Source: Helicobacter brantae (GTDB taxonomy: Bacteria; Campylobacterota; Campylobacteria; Campylobacterales; Helicobacteraceae). Taken from it: a DNA stretch of 64,000 nucleotides. The translations under genes and the position numbers were made by a program. Of the stretch, positions 38,901-46,107 are shown piece by piece; position 1 is the first letter of the stretch; the number at the start of each line of letters is the position of its first letter. The notes beneath the pieces were generated by a model, which saw only the letters and a program-made list of their open reading frames with translations, had not been told where the DNA came from and made no database searches. The stretch lies in contig NZ_NXLV01000001.1 of the NCBI RefSeq assembly GCF_003364205.1, forward strand, positions 62,001 to 126,000. Direction: 5' to 3'.

Positions 38901-40122
38901 TACCATAGCTTGATTGAGTGGTATTGATTGAAATATTGTTTGATGATGAATTTAGAGAGAGGATATTGAGTGTTTTTGCTTGAGGATTTGATCCTCCATA
39001 GTTTCCACTTGTTTTGAAATTACCGATTGAAAAGGTGTTGCTTGAGGCATTGCTAAGAATTGTGTTTGTTCCTGAATGTTGCCAACTTGCTCCCGTATAA
39101 TAGGGGCGAAGCGTAATGGTAATGTCTGTTGTTTTACCTTCTTCTCCAATCTTTGCTGATGAGCCATTGAAGATGATCTGATTTTTTGTATAAACCGTTC
39201 CACCTTCTCCACTATCAAGACTAATAGATGTGCTTTTGAGTGATGAGTCTCCTGAGAAAAAGATAGTGCTTCTTGCATCTCTGCTAACTGAAATGTTGCC
39301 CTCAAGAGTAGTAAGTCCCTTGATCGTGGTATTGCCACTTGTGGCATTAAGATTTCCTGTAAGAGTGGTAAGCCCTTTGATTGTGGTGTTTCCTCCTGTA
39401 GCTTGGATATTTCCTGTGATTGTGGGAGTATGTGGGGTTGTAGATGAATTGGTGTTATTGCCAAAAGTGATATTGTGGTTTCCACCTCTAAGGATAAGAT
39501 TCCCCTCAATTCCTGCGTTGTTATTGAATGTGAAAGTATTTGTCCCTGCAACTGCTTTGAGGGTTACATTTCCTTTGATTCCCTTTCCTCCAATTTTTGC
39601 TGTTGTTCCACCTGTTTGCCAGTTGTCAATAGAGAGATTTCCTTTGAAGGCATAATGATTGCTATCAAGAAGATTATGTAGATTGAGTGTCATATCCTTG
39701 CTGTGTCCATTGCTCTTGTTTCCTCCTCCGATAGTCAAAGTTCCCGTGCCATTCTCTCCCATTTGAATCCCATTAGATGTAGTGGAGAGCGTAAGAGAGT
39801 CGACACTTGTGGAAATATGAGCTGTATAGCTTGTGCTTGTTGTATCCGTGGTTGTGGTGCTATGATTGCTACTAGTTTCAAGATAGAAAGTAAAATTGTC
39901 TAAAGCACTACCATTATTGTGAGACATTTTGTAGTAACCATCACTTCCAAGCCAGTTGATTGTCGGAGTTTGAGTAGTGTTAGAACCAAAAGAAATACTA
40001 GGGGCTTGTCCATTACTAGCATTTCCTACACTCATACCCAAAGCAAGAGCAAGTGATGTTGCAATTAGAGGTTTAAAACCCACGCCATTTTTTTGAGATT
40101 TTGTAGGAAATGAGGTTTTCAT
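35908..40122 (-). CDS. Classical autotransporter, 1404 aa
   Basis: An extended N terminus with a hydrophobic core (KPLIATSLALALGMSVGNA) serves as signal peptide (about 1-36). The passenger (about 40-1080) is a N/T/S/G-rich beta-solenoid with two internal duplications: 19-residue repeats containing GNTTIKGLTTL near 238-275, and a larger module at about 313-490 repeated at about 509-670 (both start GTSAK/GSSAK-G-E and run to the KGTF/EGTF segment). A linker (FNSLNKRMGELRENDSNHGVWARIFGG) leads into a barrel of about 280 residues ending in the canonical terminal F (NLGARYSF). In contrast to the gpsA-linked paralogues it has no tail. The ribosome site GGGAGA is 7 nt before the ATG. Probably a surface adhesin; the ligand is unknown. 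Confidence 0.9.
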   Translation of the reverse strand: MKTSFPTKSQKNGVGFKPLIATSLALALGMSVGNASNGQAPSISFGSNTTQTPTINWLGSDGYYKMSHNNGSALDNFTFYLETSSNHSTTTTDTTSTSYTAHISTSVDSLTLSTTSNGIQMGENGTGTLTIGGGNKSNGHSKDMTLNLHNLLDSNHYAFKGNLSIDNWQTGGTTAKIGGKGIKGNVTLKAVAGTNTFTFNNNAGIEGNLILRGGNHNITFGNNTNSSTTPHTPTITGNIQATGGNTTIKGLTTLTGNLNATSGNTTIKGLTTLEGNISVSRDARSTIFFSGDSSLKSTSISLDSGEGGTVYTKNQIIFNGSSAKIGEEGKTTDITITLRPYYTGASWQHSGTNTILSNASSNTFSIGNFKTSGNYGGSNPQAKTLNILSLNSSSNNISINTTQSSYGNNIIGKNLVTTNNADDPIIAYNSTLFGSNTPTIQNGFFTEFIKSTHSAEGTFVFGANNNNNSIIANANGKNYININGDTTIKGNILSSVSSSSDAIRGHNNLIVLTGTSAKLGESDKAISIKVNNSGGNPYERNSNNTLLLGASSNSVVLTEISAIGTTASRAYQNFNALSFNNSDTTPAQTLGAIKANYGSNIIGANLITQENGYDTAIFGNATNPSIQQDNMSAIFTKDTYTAKGTFSLASISVDNTVGGNYINVENINISDEVKANATGIISDNNSYGQKYADNIIYTNGSGTNSIQGNIIAESGSYFAYGRNIIIFAGEGENTFGGNISASVRGINSFTLGGNSTFEGNLSTTGGENNIALSKSGTTLTLKGATNQITTLTALASIDNNVNQCNTLILDSTNSSIATSIDTLENGNNLKINFKGGNDKSITLTLKGFENGNANIRSVSASSGTNNTLAFNQSATIMDQINSTSVASGKGLTLQVNSSATLHTQGGIDKGNGGAINVALNGGTLTFGTSSNHISNLSGNGVINLNHTPNTLQATQKVTNDARLRNSLTIDSFTSGEATFKLFASSIQNDRVIFNGGNNGAKAIITLIGESDIHDIAYSSHLGADNTLVAQTKNGSGIVVEGGESLIGIDRIKVELITTSDNQITNYYVGKIIDLGVDPVFQEMANTALMINYDLFLANFNSLNKRMGELRENDSNHGVWARIFGGSTSHSFGAGGKSDYVTIQGGYDYSIEVGESARNYMGIALAYGSSSTKSKMINITANTSLISSIGLDNISSNIIEVGLYNSYVADSGWYNDTILKFDYILSKFSMSNNSSSMNKIKNFATILSDEFGYRYKFAENEKGNWYIDPQVEISMGYFNQSDFARTIFDSSSELYAYQDAIFTLRTRAGASLGKKFNTENGFATLYAGAFYECDYIKGGDLGANGGGSQTIAQLDRVESNGRAIVNVGSNIELTKGARMYIDVEKSFGDKQRVHMQFNLGARYSF
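39298..39411 (-). repeat. Two tandem 57-bp repeats in the autotransporter passenger
   Basis: Units at 39298-39354 and 39355-39411 each encode 19 residues built around GNTTIKGLTTL, equal to one solenoid coil. Unit length is a multiple of three, so copy-number change would keep the frame. Confidence 0.8.
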
Positions 40123-40195
40123 TTTGTTCTCCCTGTTGATAGATATTTAATCAAACCTTAATAGAAATCAAATTTCTTTTGGCTTAATGAAAATG

Positions 40196-40201
40196 ATTCT
40201 A
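40196..40201 (-). promoter_or_regulatory. Candidate -10 box of the 1404-aa autotransporter
   Basis: On the minus strand TAGAAT is preceded by TTTATGC, about 75 nt before the start codon. This fits an extended -10 type promoter. No -35 box is apparent. Confidence 0.35.
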
Positions 40202-40253
40202 GCATAAACAAAAAGTTAATAGGATAAAAAATAAATCTTTATGAGAATGCTTA

Positions 40254-40269
40254 TAAATATCGATATTTA
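40254..40269. promoter_or_regulatory. Perfect 16-bp palindrome TAAATATCGATATTTA
   Basis: A perfect palindrome 132 bp upstream of the autotransporter start, just upstream of the candidate promoter, where an activator or repressor dimer could bind. Part of it (TATAAATATCG with flank) recurs before the giant autotransporter. Confidence 0.4.
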
Positions 40270-40519
40270 CGAATCTATGAAAAATAATGAATCTATTTTT
40301 TTAATAAAGATTGAAACTAAAAATACTTAAGAAAATGAGATTAAAATCTTGATTTTTTATCTCTTATTTCTTTTTAAATCATAGAAATATAGGGGGGTGT
40401 ATGAGATGAAGAAACGCTTTTATTTTTAATCTGTTTTGACTTTTGTTGTCATAAGGATAAAAGTGCAAAAAATGGAAAAAAAGCTTTTAAAAATATTTGA
40501 TTTAAAAGAGGTGGAGTTA

Positions 40520-40533
40520 TTTTTTTTTTTTTT
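40520..40533 (+). repeat. T14 homopolymer tract (A14 on the minus strand)
   Basis: Fourteen consecutive T, the longest single-base run in the window, about 400 bp upstream of the autotransporter and about 215 bp beyond the cydX terminator. In Helicobacter such tracts in promoters change length by slippage and tune expression, but the distance here makes a direct promoter role uncertain. Confidence 0.6.
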
Positions 40534-40740
40534 GATTTGAATATTTTTAAGGGTTTTTGAGAAAAAGGGAGGTGGGGAGAGCTAGAGAAAAGAGTTGGGG
40601 AGAAAGCACCTAGTGTGAAGTGCTACAAGAGTTTCAGGGTATCAAAATCTAAGAAGCAAAGAGTGAAAAATAATTGAGAATTGGATTTTATGAAAAATAA
40701 AGTAAAAAAATTAGAGAATCTATTTTGTTTTTCAATCAAA

Positions 40741-40756
40741 GGGGAATTATTTCCCC
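40741..40756 (-). terminator. Rho-independent-type terminator of the cyd operon
   Basis: On the minus strand GGGGAA-ATAA-TTCCCC forms a 6-bp stem with a 4-nt loop, followed by TTTG. It overlaps the stop codon of the small CydX-like gene, so transcription probably ends immediately after it. Confidence 0.55.
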
Positions 40757-40842
40757 TCATTTTCCTCAATCTGCTTGATATTGAGCAGTGCGAAGCGATA
40801 AGAGAGATAAATCATCACAACCCAAATTACTAACATATACAT
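40747..40842 (-). CDS. CydX-like small subunit of cytochrome bd oxidase, 31 aa
   Basis: An ORF too short for routine calling, 10 nt after cydB. ATG is preceded by AAGGAG with 6-nt spacing. The product starts MYMLVIWVVMIYLSYRFALL, one membrane helix with an N-terminal aromatic/hydrophobic start, and ends in a short charged tail (NIKQIEENEGK). This is the size, topology, tail chemistry and gene position of CydX, the single-helix subunit that stabilises the haem sites of CydAB. Sequence identity to known CydX cannot be judged by eye; an unrelated single-helix protein is possible. Confidence 0.7.
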   Translation of the reverse strand: MYMLVIWVVMIYLSYRFALLNIKQIEENEGK

Positions 40843-40852
40843 CTTTTTCTCC

Positions 40853-41965
40853 TTAGTATTTCTCACTTTGATTTTCTAGCTCTTGGCTATCAAGCTTTTT
40901 GCTATCCATTTTTCTCCACACATAAGAGATATAAAAAATCACAATAGGGATGAGGATAGAGACATAAGCCATTGTTTTTAGGGTGTAGTGGCTTGAAGAG
41001 GCATTAAAGATTGTAAGAGATTGAGAGAGATTATCAACTGAAGGATAGAAAATCCCGCCATTTATCCCAAGATTGCCAAAGAGGGCAAAGACAGCCAAAA
41101 ATACTCCCCCAAACTGCCAAAACACGCTTTTATCGTTCCCCCTCACACCTCCAAGATAGATTCCTATCAGTAAAATCACTGCCCCAAGCAAAAGTAAGGA
41201 TAGAAAGAGGGGGTGAGAGAGAAAGAGGCTAAGATAGCCCAAGGGTTTGATAGTCGCTACGCCATTGATGAGGAGGAAAGCGTCCTTGCAAGATACCCAT
41301 AGCACAAAGAGAATAAAGCTTATCAAAAATGCAATCCCATTGAAGATAATCGCCCTTTTAGCCCTCAAAGCTAGAGTAGGGGAGGAGAGATTGCTGAGTA
41401 GATAGCTAGCTCCTAGAGTTTTGGAGAGGAAAACTAGAGCAAATCCTAAAAGATAGTTATAAGGATTGCCTAGAGCTTCAAGCCCTCTTAGGGGGTTGCT
41501 CCATTGCACGAAGTTATAAGAGGAGAGAGTGAAGTTTGCCCCTGAGAAAAATGTGCTGAGTGCCACTCCAAGCAAGAAAATCCCCACATAGCCATTGATA
41601 AGCAAAAAGATTTCATAGGTTTTTTGCCCCAAGAAATTATCAGGCTTTTTGCGATACTCATAACTCACTGCTTGGATAATGAAGCAAAACAATATCGCAA
41701 GCCACACCCAATACGCCCCTCCAAAGCTAGTGGCATAAAAGAGTGGAAAAGCTGCAAACATCACTCCACCAAAGACAACCAAAGTCGTAAAAGTCAGCTC
41801 CCATTTCCTTCCCAAAGAGTTGATAATCAAACTCTTTTCCTCTTCACTCTTGCCTAGGGTGTAGAGAAGCATTTGCCCTCCCTGCACAAAAAACAAACAC
41901 GCCAACGCCCCAAGCAACACACTTGCCACTATCCACCAATAAATCTGCAAAGCCACTAAACTCAT
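40853..41965 (-). CDS. cydB: Cytochrome bd ubiquinol oxidase subunit II
   Basis: The 370-aa polytopic partner of CydA in the quinol oxidase that reduces O2 at low tension. Eight to nine hydrophobic segments are visible; the N terminus (IYWWIVASVLLGALACLFFVQGG, from about residue 8) resembles the CydB start, with GRKWELTFTTLVVFGG after it. It overlaps cydA by 4 nt. The C-terminal tail is short and charged (KKLDSQELENQSEKY). Confidence 0.9.
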   Translation of the reverse strand: MSLVALQIYWWIVASVLLGALACLFFVQGGQMLLYTLGKSEEEKSLIINSLGRKWELTFTTLVVFGGVMFAAFPLFYATSFGGAYWVWLAILFCFIIQAVSYEYRKKPDNFLGQKTYEIFLLINGYVGIFLLGVALSTFFSGANFTLSSYNFVQWSNPLRGLEALGNPYNYLLGFALVFLSKTLGASYLLSNLSSPTLALRAKRAIIFNGIAFLISFILFVLWVSCKDAFLLINGVATIKPLGYLSLFLSHPLFLSLLLLGAVILLIGIYLGGVRGNDKSVFWQFGGVFLAVFALFGNLGINGGIFYPSVDNLSQSLTIFNASSSHYTLKTMAYVSILIPIVIFYISYVWRKMDSKKLDSQELENQSEKY

Positions 41966-43491
41966 CTTGCTTCTCCTTCAAATCCTTTTTTAATCTGAGT
42001 GAGCATAATCTTCACTTCCGCGATTAAGAGGGCAGTGAAAAGGAATGCGAAAAGGAAAAAAGAGATTTTGATATTGATACTAGAGAGATTTGTAGCTGCA
42101 ATATGGGTGGGGAGCAAGTCTTGAATCGCCCAAGGTTGTCTTCCCACTTCAGCGACAATCCACCCAGCCTCAATAGCGATAAATCCTAGAGGGATACTCC
42201 ACACACACGCCCACAGAATCTTCCTAAATCGCTCAATCTTGTTTGCCATAGAGAGGTAAAGCACTACAAGGATTAGGGCAAAAAGCCACGCACCAATCCA
42301 AACCATTAGATGAAAACTATAAAAGACTAAAGGCACATTTGGCACTAAGTCTTTGGGGTTTTCAAAATAGCCATAGCCAAAGTCTTTGATATGGCTTTGA
42401 AGGAGTGAGAGGGAGCTTTGCATTTTTGTAGTGTCATTGTCTTTTTTGGCTTGGGTGTAGTCTGAGAGGGCATTGATAGCGATTTTCCCACTGCTGATTC
42501 TCTCACTCATTGGGGGGATTGAATGCTTGGGGTTACCATAGATGAGATCATCTATCCCTGCTACAAAGCCGTTCAGTGAGCGTTGTCCTAGCAAAGAGAG
42601 GGCATAGGGGATTTGAAAACTAGCCAAAAATGGCTTCTCTTCATCTCCGATTTGTTTGTGAGGATTGAGGATTCCTAGTGCGACTATCCCTGCACTTTGC
42701 TCTCCTTTGTAAAGCCCTTCCATTACAGCAAGTTTCATTGGTTGGTGTTGGGTTACTTGATAGGCACTCTCATCTCCACTAAAGGTTGTCATCAATGTAG
42801 CAAGGATTCCAAAACTTGCTCCCACTACTAGGCTTTTTTTGGCTGAAGAGAAGTGGCGATTTTTGAGTAAAAAATAAGCTGAGATACCGATGACAAAGAC
42901 TGAACTAGCAATATAAGCACTGCTAATGGTATGCAAAAATTTTGGCAAAGCCACTGAAGAGAAGGCCACATCAAAAAAGTTTGTCATCTCATTGCGGATA
43001 GAATCAGGGTTGAAAGTCGTGCCTGTGGGGTATTGCATCCACGCATTTGCCACCAAAATCCAAAACGCACTCAGATTGCTACCAATGGCTACAAGCCAAG
43101 TGGAGAGGAGGTGAAATCGTGGAGAGACTTTATCCCAGCCAAAGAACATTACTGCAAAAAATGTGGCTTCTAAGAAAAATGCCATTAGTCCTTCAATGGC
43201 TAGTGGTGCTCCAAAAATATCACCCACAAACCACGAATAATTCGCCCAATTTGTGCCAAACTCAAACTCCATAATAATTCCCGTAGCTACCCCTATGGCA
43301 AAGTTGATTCCAAAGAGTTTAATCCAAAATTGAGTGATAGACTTCCATTGAGGATTTTTAGTCTTGAGATAGATACTCTCCATAATCGCAATGATAAAAG
43401 ATAGCCCCAAAGTGAGGGGAACAAAAAGAAAATGATAAAGGGCTGTGAGGGCAAACTGAGCCCTTGAGAAATCAACGCTTGATAGATCCAT
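41962..43491 (-). CDS. cydA: Cytochrome bd ubiquinol oxidase subunit I
   Basis: The haem-bearing subunit of cytochrome bd in the inner membrane. The 509-aa protein has the b595 ligand His at about 20 (TALYHFLFVPLTLG), the Q-loop start with QHQPMKLAVMEG (lysine and glutamate of quinol binding, about 250-260), an axial Met in SFHLMVWIG and the GRQPW signature (AGWIVAEVGRQPWAI). The Q-loop is of the short type common outside the enteric bacteria. It allows respiration at very low O2 and usually confers tolerance to sulfide, cyanide and NO. H. pylori lacks it. Confidence 0.95.
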   Translation of the reverse strand: MDLSSVDFSRAQFALTALYHFLFVPLTLGLSFIIAIMESIYLKTKNPQWKSITQFWIKLFGINFAIGVATGIIMEFEFGTNWANYSWFVGDIFGAPLAIEGLMAFFLEATFFAVMFFGWDKVSPRFHLLSTWLVAIGSNLSAFWILVANAWMQYPTGTTFNPDSIRNEMTNFFDVAFSSVALPKFLHTISSAYIASSVFVIGISAYFLLKNRHFSSAKKSLVVGASFGILATLMTTFSGDESAYQVTQHQPMKLAVMEGLYKGEQSAGIVALGILNPHKQIGDEEKPFLASFQIPYALSLLGQRSLNGFVAGIDDLIYGNPKHSIPPMSERISSGKIAINALSDYTQAKKDNDTTKMQSSLSLLQSHIKDFGYGYFENPKDLVPNVPLVFYSFHLMVWIGAWLFALILVVLYLSMANKIERFRKILWACVWSIPLGFIAIEAGWIVAEVGRQPWAIQDLLPTHIAATNLSSINIKISFFLFAFLFTALLIAEVKIMLTQIKKGFEGEAR

Positions 43492-43702
43492 TGGCTTCCT
43501 TTGTGAGATTTTTTAAGACAAATTCACTTCTTTGCTCTTTGTGAGGATAAAGAGTTTTGAAGTTTTCATCAAAGACAAAAAGTTTCAGCACTCCATAGAG
43601 GACAATAAGCTTTAAGATAATGATTTTCCATAATGTCTTGCCAAGTTGCATATTTCTAAACCCCTCATAGTAGAGGTTAAAAATTTTTTGAAAAAAATTC
43701 AT
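43472..43702 (-). CDS. DUF4492 family membrane protein, cyd operon
   Basis: 76 aa. The signature YYEGFRNMQLGKTLWKIIILKL followed by a membrane helix (VLYGVLKLFVF) is that of DUF4492, a family found next to cydA in Bacteroidota and Campylobacterota. It overlaps cydA by 20 nt, so it is almost certainly co-translated. It may aid assembly of the oxidase; there is no direct evidence. Confidence 0.82.
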   Translation of the reverse strand: MNFFQKIFNLYYEGFRNMQLGKTLWKIIILKLIVLYGVLKLFVFDENFKTLYPHKEQRSEFVLKNLTKEANGSIKR

Positions 43703-43749
43703 TATCTTACCTTTGGAGTGCTGAAAGTTTTGAAGTGGGGATTATTTCA

Positions 43750-43810
43750 CAAAACAAACAATGATTATCAAAGATAAAAACTCATTTTCATCTTAGTTTT
43801 GTTTGTTTTG
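43750..43810. repeat. Perfect 12-bp inverted repeat between efflux and cyd operons
   Basis: CAAAACAAACAA at 43750-43761 is mirrored by TTGTTTGTTTTG at 43799-43810, 37 bp apart. The right arm covers the last codons of the ABC-2 permease gene. It could act as a terminator stem or as a regulator site upstream of the cyd operon. Confidence 0.5.
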
Positions 43811-44983
43811 TAGTTTTTGGATAGTGAATTTTTTACAAAAAGATAAAAAATCTTTTTTATCCCAAGTGCGAAGTATGATGACAAGATAAGAGAGGAGAAG
43901 ATAAAGCACTCCTAGAGAGAGAAGATTTTTGAAATAATGAAAGATTGATTGAAAATCTGCCCCCATTTCGTTCAGCCTCAAAAGTGCATTTACGCCATGA
44001 AAGATAGGAATAAATTGCACCAAGGTTTGAATAGGAGAGGGGATATTTTCTAGTGGCCAAATAAATCCTAGCAAGAAAATAAGAGGAAGAGAAGAGAGTA
44101 GGACTAAAACCGTGGCTTGATAGGGTTTGCTTACAAGTGTGCCAATAAAGTTCCCAAAGGAGAGGATAGAGAAGATGAAGCCAAGAGAGAAGAGCCAAAA
44201 GTCTGAAATCTTGGCGTGATGATGAATCCCATAATAAGAAAACCCAAACCCAAAATAAAAAGCAAAGAGTGGAATACAAATACAAGCAAACAAAATCATT
44301 CTTGCAAATAGAAGCGAGAGGGCAGGGGAGGTGGGGGTGTAGGTATATGAAGCCCCAAAGATTCCCATTCCTACCACTAGCATTTGATGCAAAATCACGA
44401 CAAATACTGCTGCTAGGGCGTAGTTGATATAGCCAAGTGAAGAGTTAAAGAGTGGGGAGGATTTGAGGGTGAGCAAATCTTTTTGCAGTGCGTGATTGCT
44501 TCCTTTGAGTGCGTAATCTCCATAGAGAATCTGCTGTTTTATCTTGATTTGTGGGTTTAGCTCTTGGGTGGCTTGATAGAGTCCATTGACAATTGAGCCA
44601 TAGATGAGAAAGTATGAGGAGTTAGCAAGGAAAGAGAGAGTAGGGCTAGATTGCAAAAATGAGTCTCTCTCAAAGCCTTTGGGGATATAGAGGATTCCAA
44701 AAATCTCCCCTCTCTCTAGCAAATCTTGAGCATTTTTAAGAGAGGTGGCATATCCCCTCACTTGCACCTCTGAGCTTGAGTTGGCAAAGAAAGCTAGGCT
44801 TCTTGAAAGCTCTGTATTGTCCTCATCAATGATTGCAATCTTTTGAGAGCGAACCACATCGTTTTCATAAGGTGTGGGATAGAGCAGGAAATAAGCTAGA
44901 GGTCCAAGGATACACACTGTAAGCACAGAAACATTTTTGAGTAGTCTTAAAGCCTCGCTTTTGAGTGTGCTAAAAAATATCAT
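43793..44983 (-). CDS. ABC-2 type permease of an efflux system (second)
   Basis: 396 aa from ATG 44983. An N-terminal membrane helix, a long extracytoplasmic domain (about 40-200, beginning SQKIAIIDEDNTELSRSLA) and five to six C-terminal membrane helices make the YhhJ/YbhR-type ABC-2 permease plan. I start at 44983, which overlaps the previous stop (ATGA) and has AAGGAG 9 nt upstream; the longer frame to 45055 lies within the neighbour gene. Homologue by position of H. pylori HP1486/HP1487. No ATP-binding gene is present. Confidence 0.85.
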   Translation of the reverse strand: MIFFSTLKSEALRLLKNVSVLTVCILGPLAYFLLYPTPYENDVVRSQKIAIIDEDNTELSRSLAFFANSSSEVQVRGYATSLKNAQDLLERGEIFGILYIPKGFERDSFLQSSPTLSFLANSSYFLIYGSIVNGLYQATQELNPQIKIKQQILYGDYALKGSNHALQKDLLTLKSSPLFNSSLGYINYALAAVFVVILHQMLVVGMGIFGASYTYTPTSPALSLLFARMILFACICIPLFAFYFGFGFSYYGIHHHAKISDFWLFSLGFIFSILSFGNFIGTLVSKPYQATVLVLLSSLPLIFLLGFIWPLENIPSPIQTLVQFIPIFHGVNALLRLNEMGADFQSIFHYFKNLLSLGVLYLLLSYLVIILRTWDKKDFLSFCKKFTIQKLQNKQN

Positions 44984-46107
44984 TTGCAACTCCTTAGAGT
45001 ATAAATCACTATCCCCACAAGTCCAAAGAGAAAGAAGGGAAGCATAGAGAAACAAATCTCAAGCCCCAAAGAGGCACTTCCTCCATAGTTGGCTTGTTGG
45101 ATATAGAGTTTGAGATAATAGCTTACAGGCAAAAGACTGCTCCAAAAGAGTGCAAAGGTATTCATACTATTTGTAGGAAATGTGATTCCTGCAAAGGCAA
45201 AGCTAGGAGCAGAATATACACTAATAAAACTGATTGCCCTTGTGCTTTCTTTGGCGATAGAGAAGATAAAGAGTGTGATTGCATTATAAGAGAGGATAAG
45301 AATCAAAGCTCCAAGAAAGAGAATCCACCACTCCCCACGCATTGGTAAATCCATAATATAAGTAAAAAAGAGCATCATCAACGCCCACCAAATGAGATAA
45401 AAAATCGTATTATTTAGCACTTTTGCACCCAAAACGCTTAGCATTTCTTTTATCTCCACCTTTTGCTCCATTGCACTTCTTGGATCTCTTAGAAGTGCAT
45501 TGAGCAATGAGGCACAAACTAGGATAACCAAAGAGCAGGGGAAGACGGCAGTGAGGAGGAATTGAGAGTAGCTACTATCAGGATTATAAAGTGCTGTGAT
45601 TTGTTGCATTATAGGAGCAGACTTGCTTAAAGCTCCAATAAAAGTTTTACTCTCAACTAGATTTTTAGCCATTTTGAGCTTGACATTGCTTGTAGCAATA
45701 ATTTGCATAATCTTAGATTGCAAAGTTTTAGCCACTAGTAGAAATTGGGCATTGTAGTAGAGTGGGATTGTGGTGGGAATGCCTTTTTTGGAGTTGCTTT
45801 GAAGTCCATAAGGAAGCACAATGAGAGCAAAAATTTTGGCATTTCTTAAATCCTCTTTTGCCTCCTCCAAGCTTCCATATTCATCAACAATTTGCAATGC
45901 AGGAGAGGCATTGAGAGAGAAGATAATGTCTTGAGAGGTGAGGGTTTGATCTTGATTGATGATGCCAATTGGCATTTTTTGCAATGTCCCATTCCCAAAG
46001 GTAAAGTAGAGCAAAATCGCAATCAATGGGGCAGGGAGAAGAAGAGTAAAAAGTGAAAAAGGACTTTTTAGCAAAGAGAGAAAATCTCTCTCAATCTCTT
46101 TTACCAT
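44980..46107 (-). CDS. ABC-2 type permease of an efflux system (first)
   Basis: 375 aa with the same architecture: one N-terminal helix (FTLLLPAPLIAILLYFTFG), an extracytoplasmic domain beginning MPIGIINQDQTLTS, and C-terminal helices including SFAFAGITFPTNSMNTFA, the typical family loop. It is a paralogue of the following gene; together they likely form a heterodimeric permease working with the HlyD and TolC partners. It overlaps hlyD by 7 nt. Confidence 0.85.
   Translation of the reverse strand: MVKEIERDFLSLLKSPFSLFTLLLPAPLIAILLYFTFGNGTLQKMPIGIINQDQTLTSQDIIFSLNASPALQIVDEYGSLEEAKEDLRNAKIFALIVLPYGLQSNSKKGIPTTIPLYYNAQFLLVAKTLQSKIMQIIATSNVKLKMAKNLVESKTFIGALSKSAPIMQQITALYNPDSSYSQFLLTAVFPCSLVILVCASLLNALLRDPRSAMEQKVEIKEMLSVLGAKVLNNTIFYLIWWALMMLFFTYIMDLPMRGEWWILFLGALILILSYNAITLFIFSIAKESTRAISFISVYSAPSFAFAGITFPTNSMNTFALFWSSLLPVSYYLKLYIQQANYGGSASLGLEICFSMLPFFLFGLVGIVIYTLRSCK

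Larger units (their letters stand above)
40123..40740. other. AT-rich intergenic region upstream of the 1404-aa autotransporter
   Basis: 618 bp without a plausible gene on either strand. It contains a candidate -10 box for the autotransporter, a perfect 16-bp palindrome, a T14 tract (all listed separately), several shorter A/T runs and an imperfect hairpin around 40330-40370. I find no tRNA-like fold. It could hold a small RNA, but nothing marks one. Confidence 0.6.

Noticed and set aside
38952-39551. 199-codon minus-strand frame
   Set aside because: A Q/S/L-rich shadow inside the 1404-aa autotransporter, without ribosome site or domain.
40160-40205. Fur-box-like AT stretch upstream of the 1404-aa autotransporter and before the cyd operon (43759-43775)
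   Set aside because: Only half-site matches such as GATAATCATT are seen. The full 19-bp symmetry is missing.
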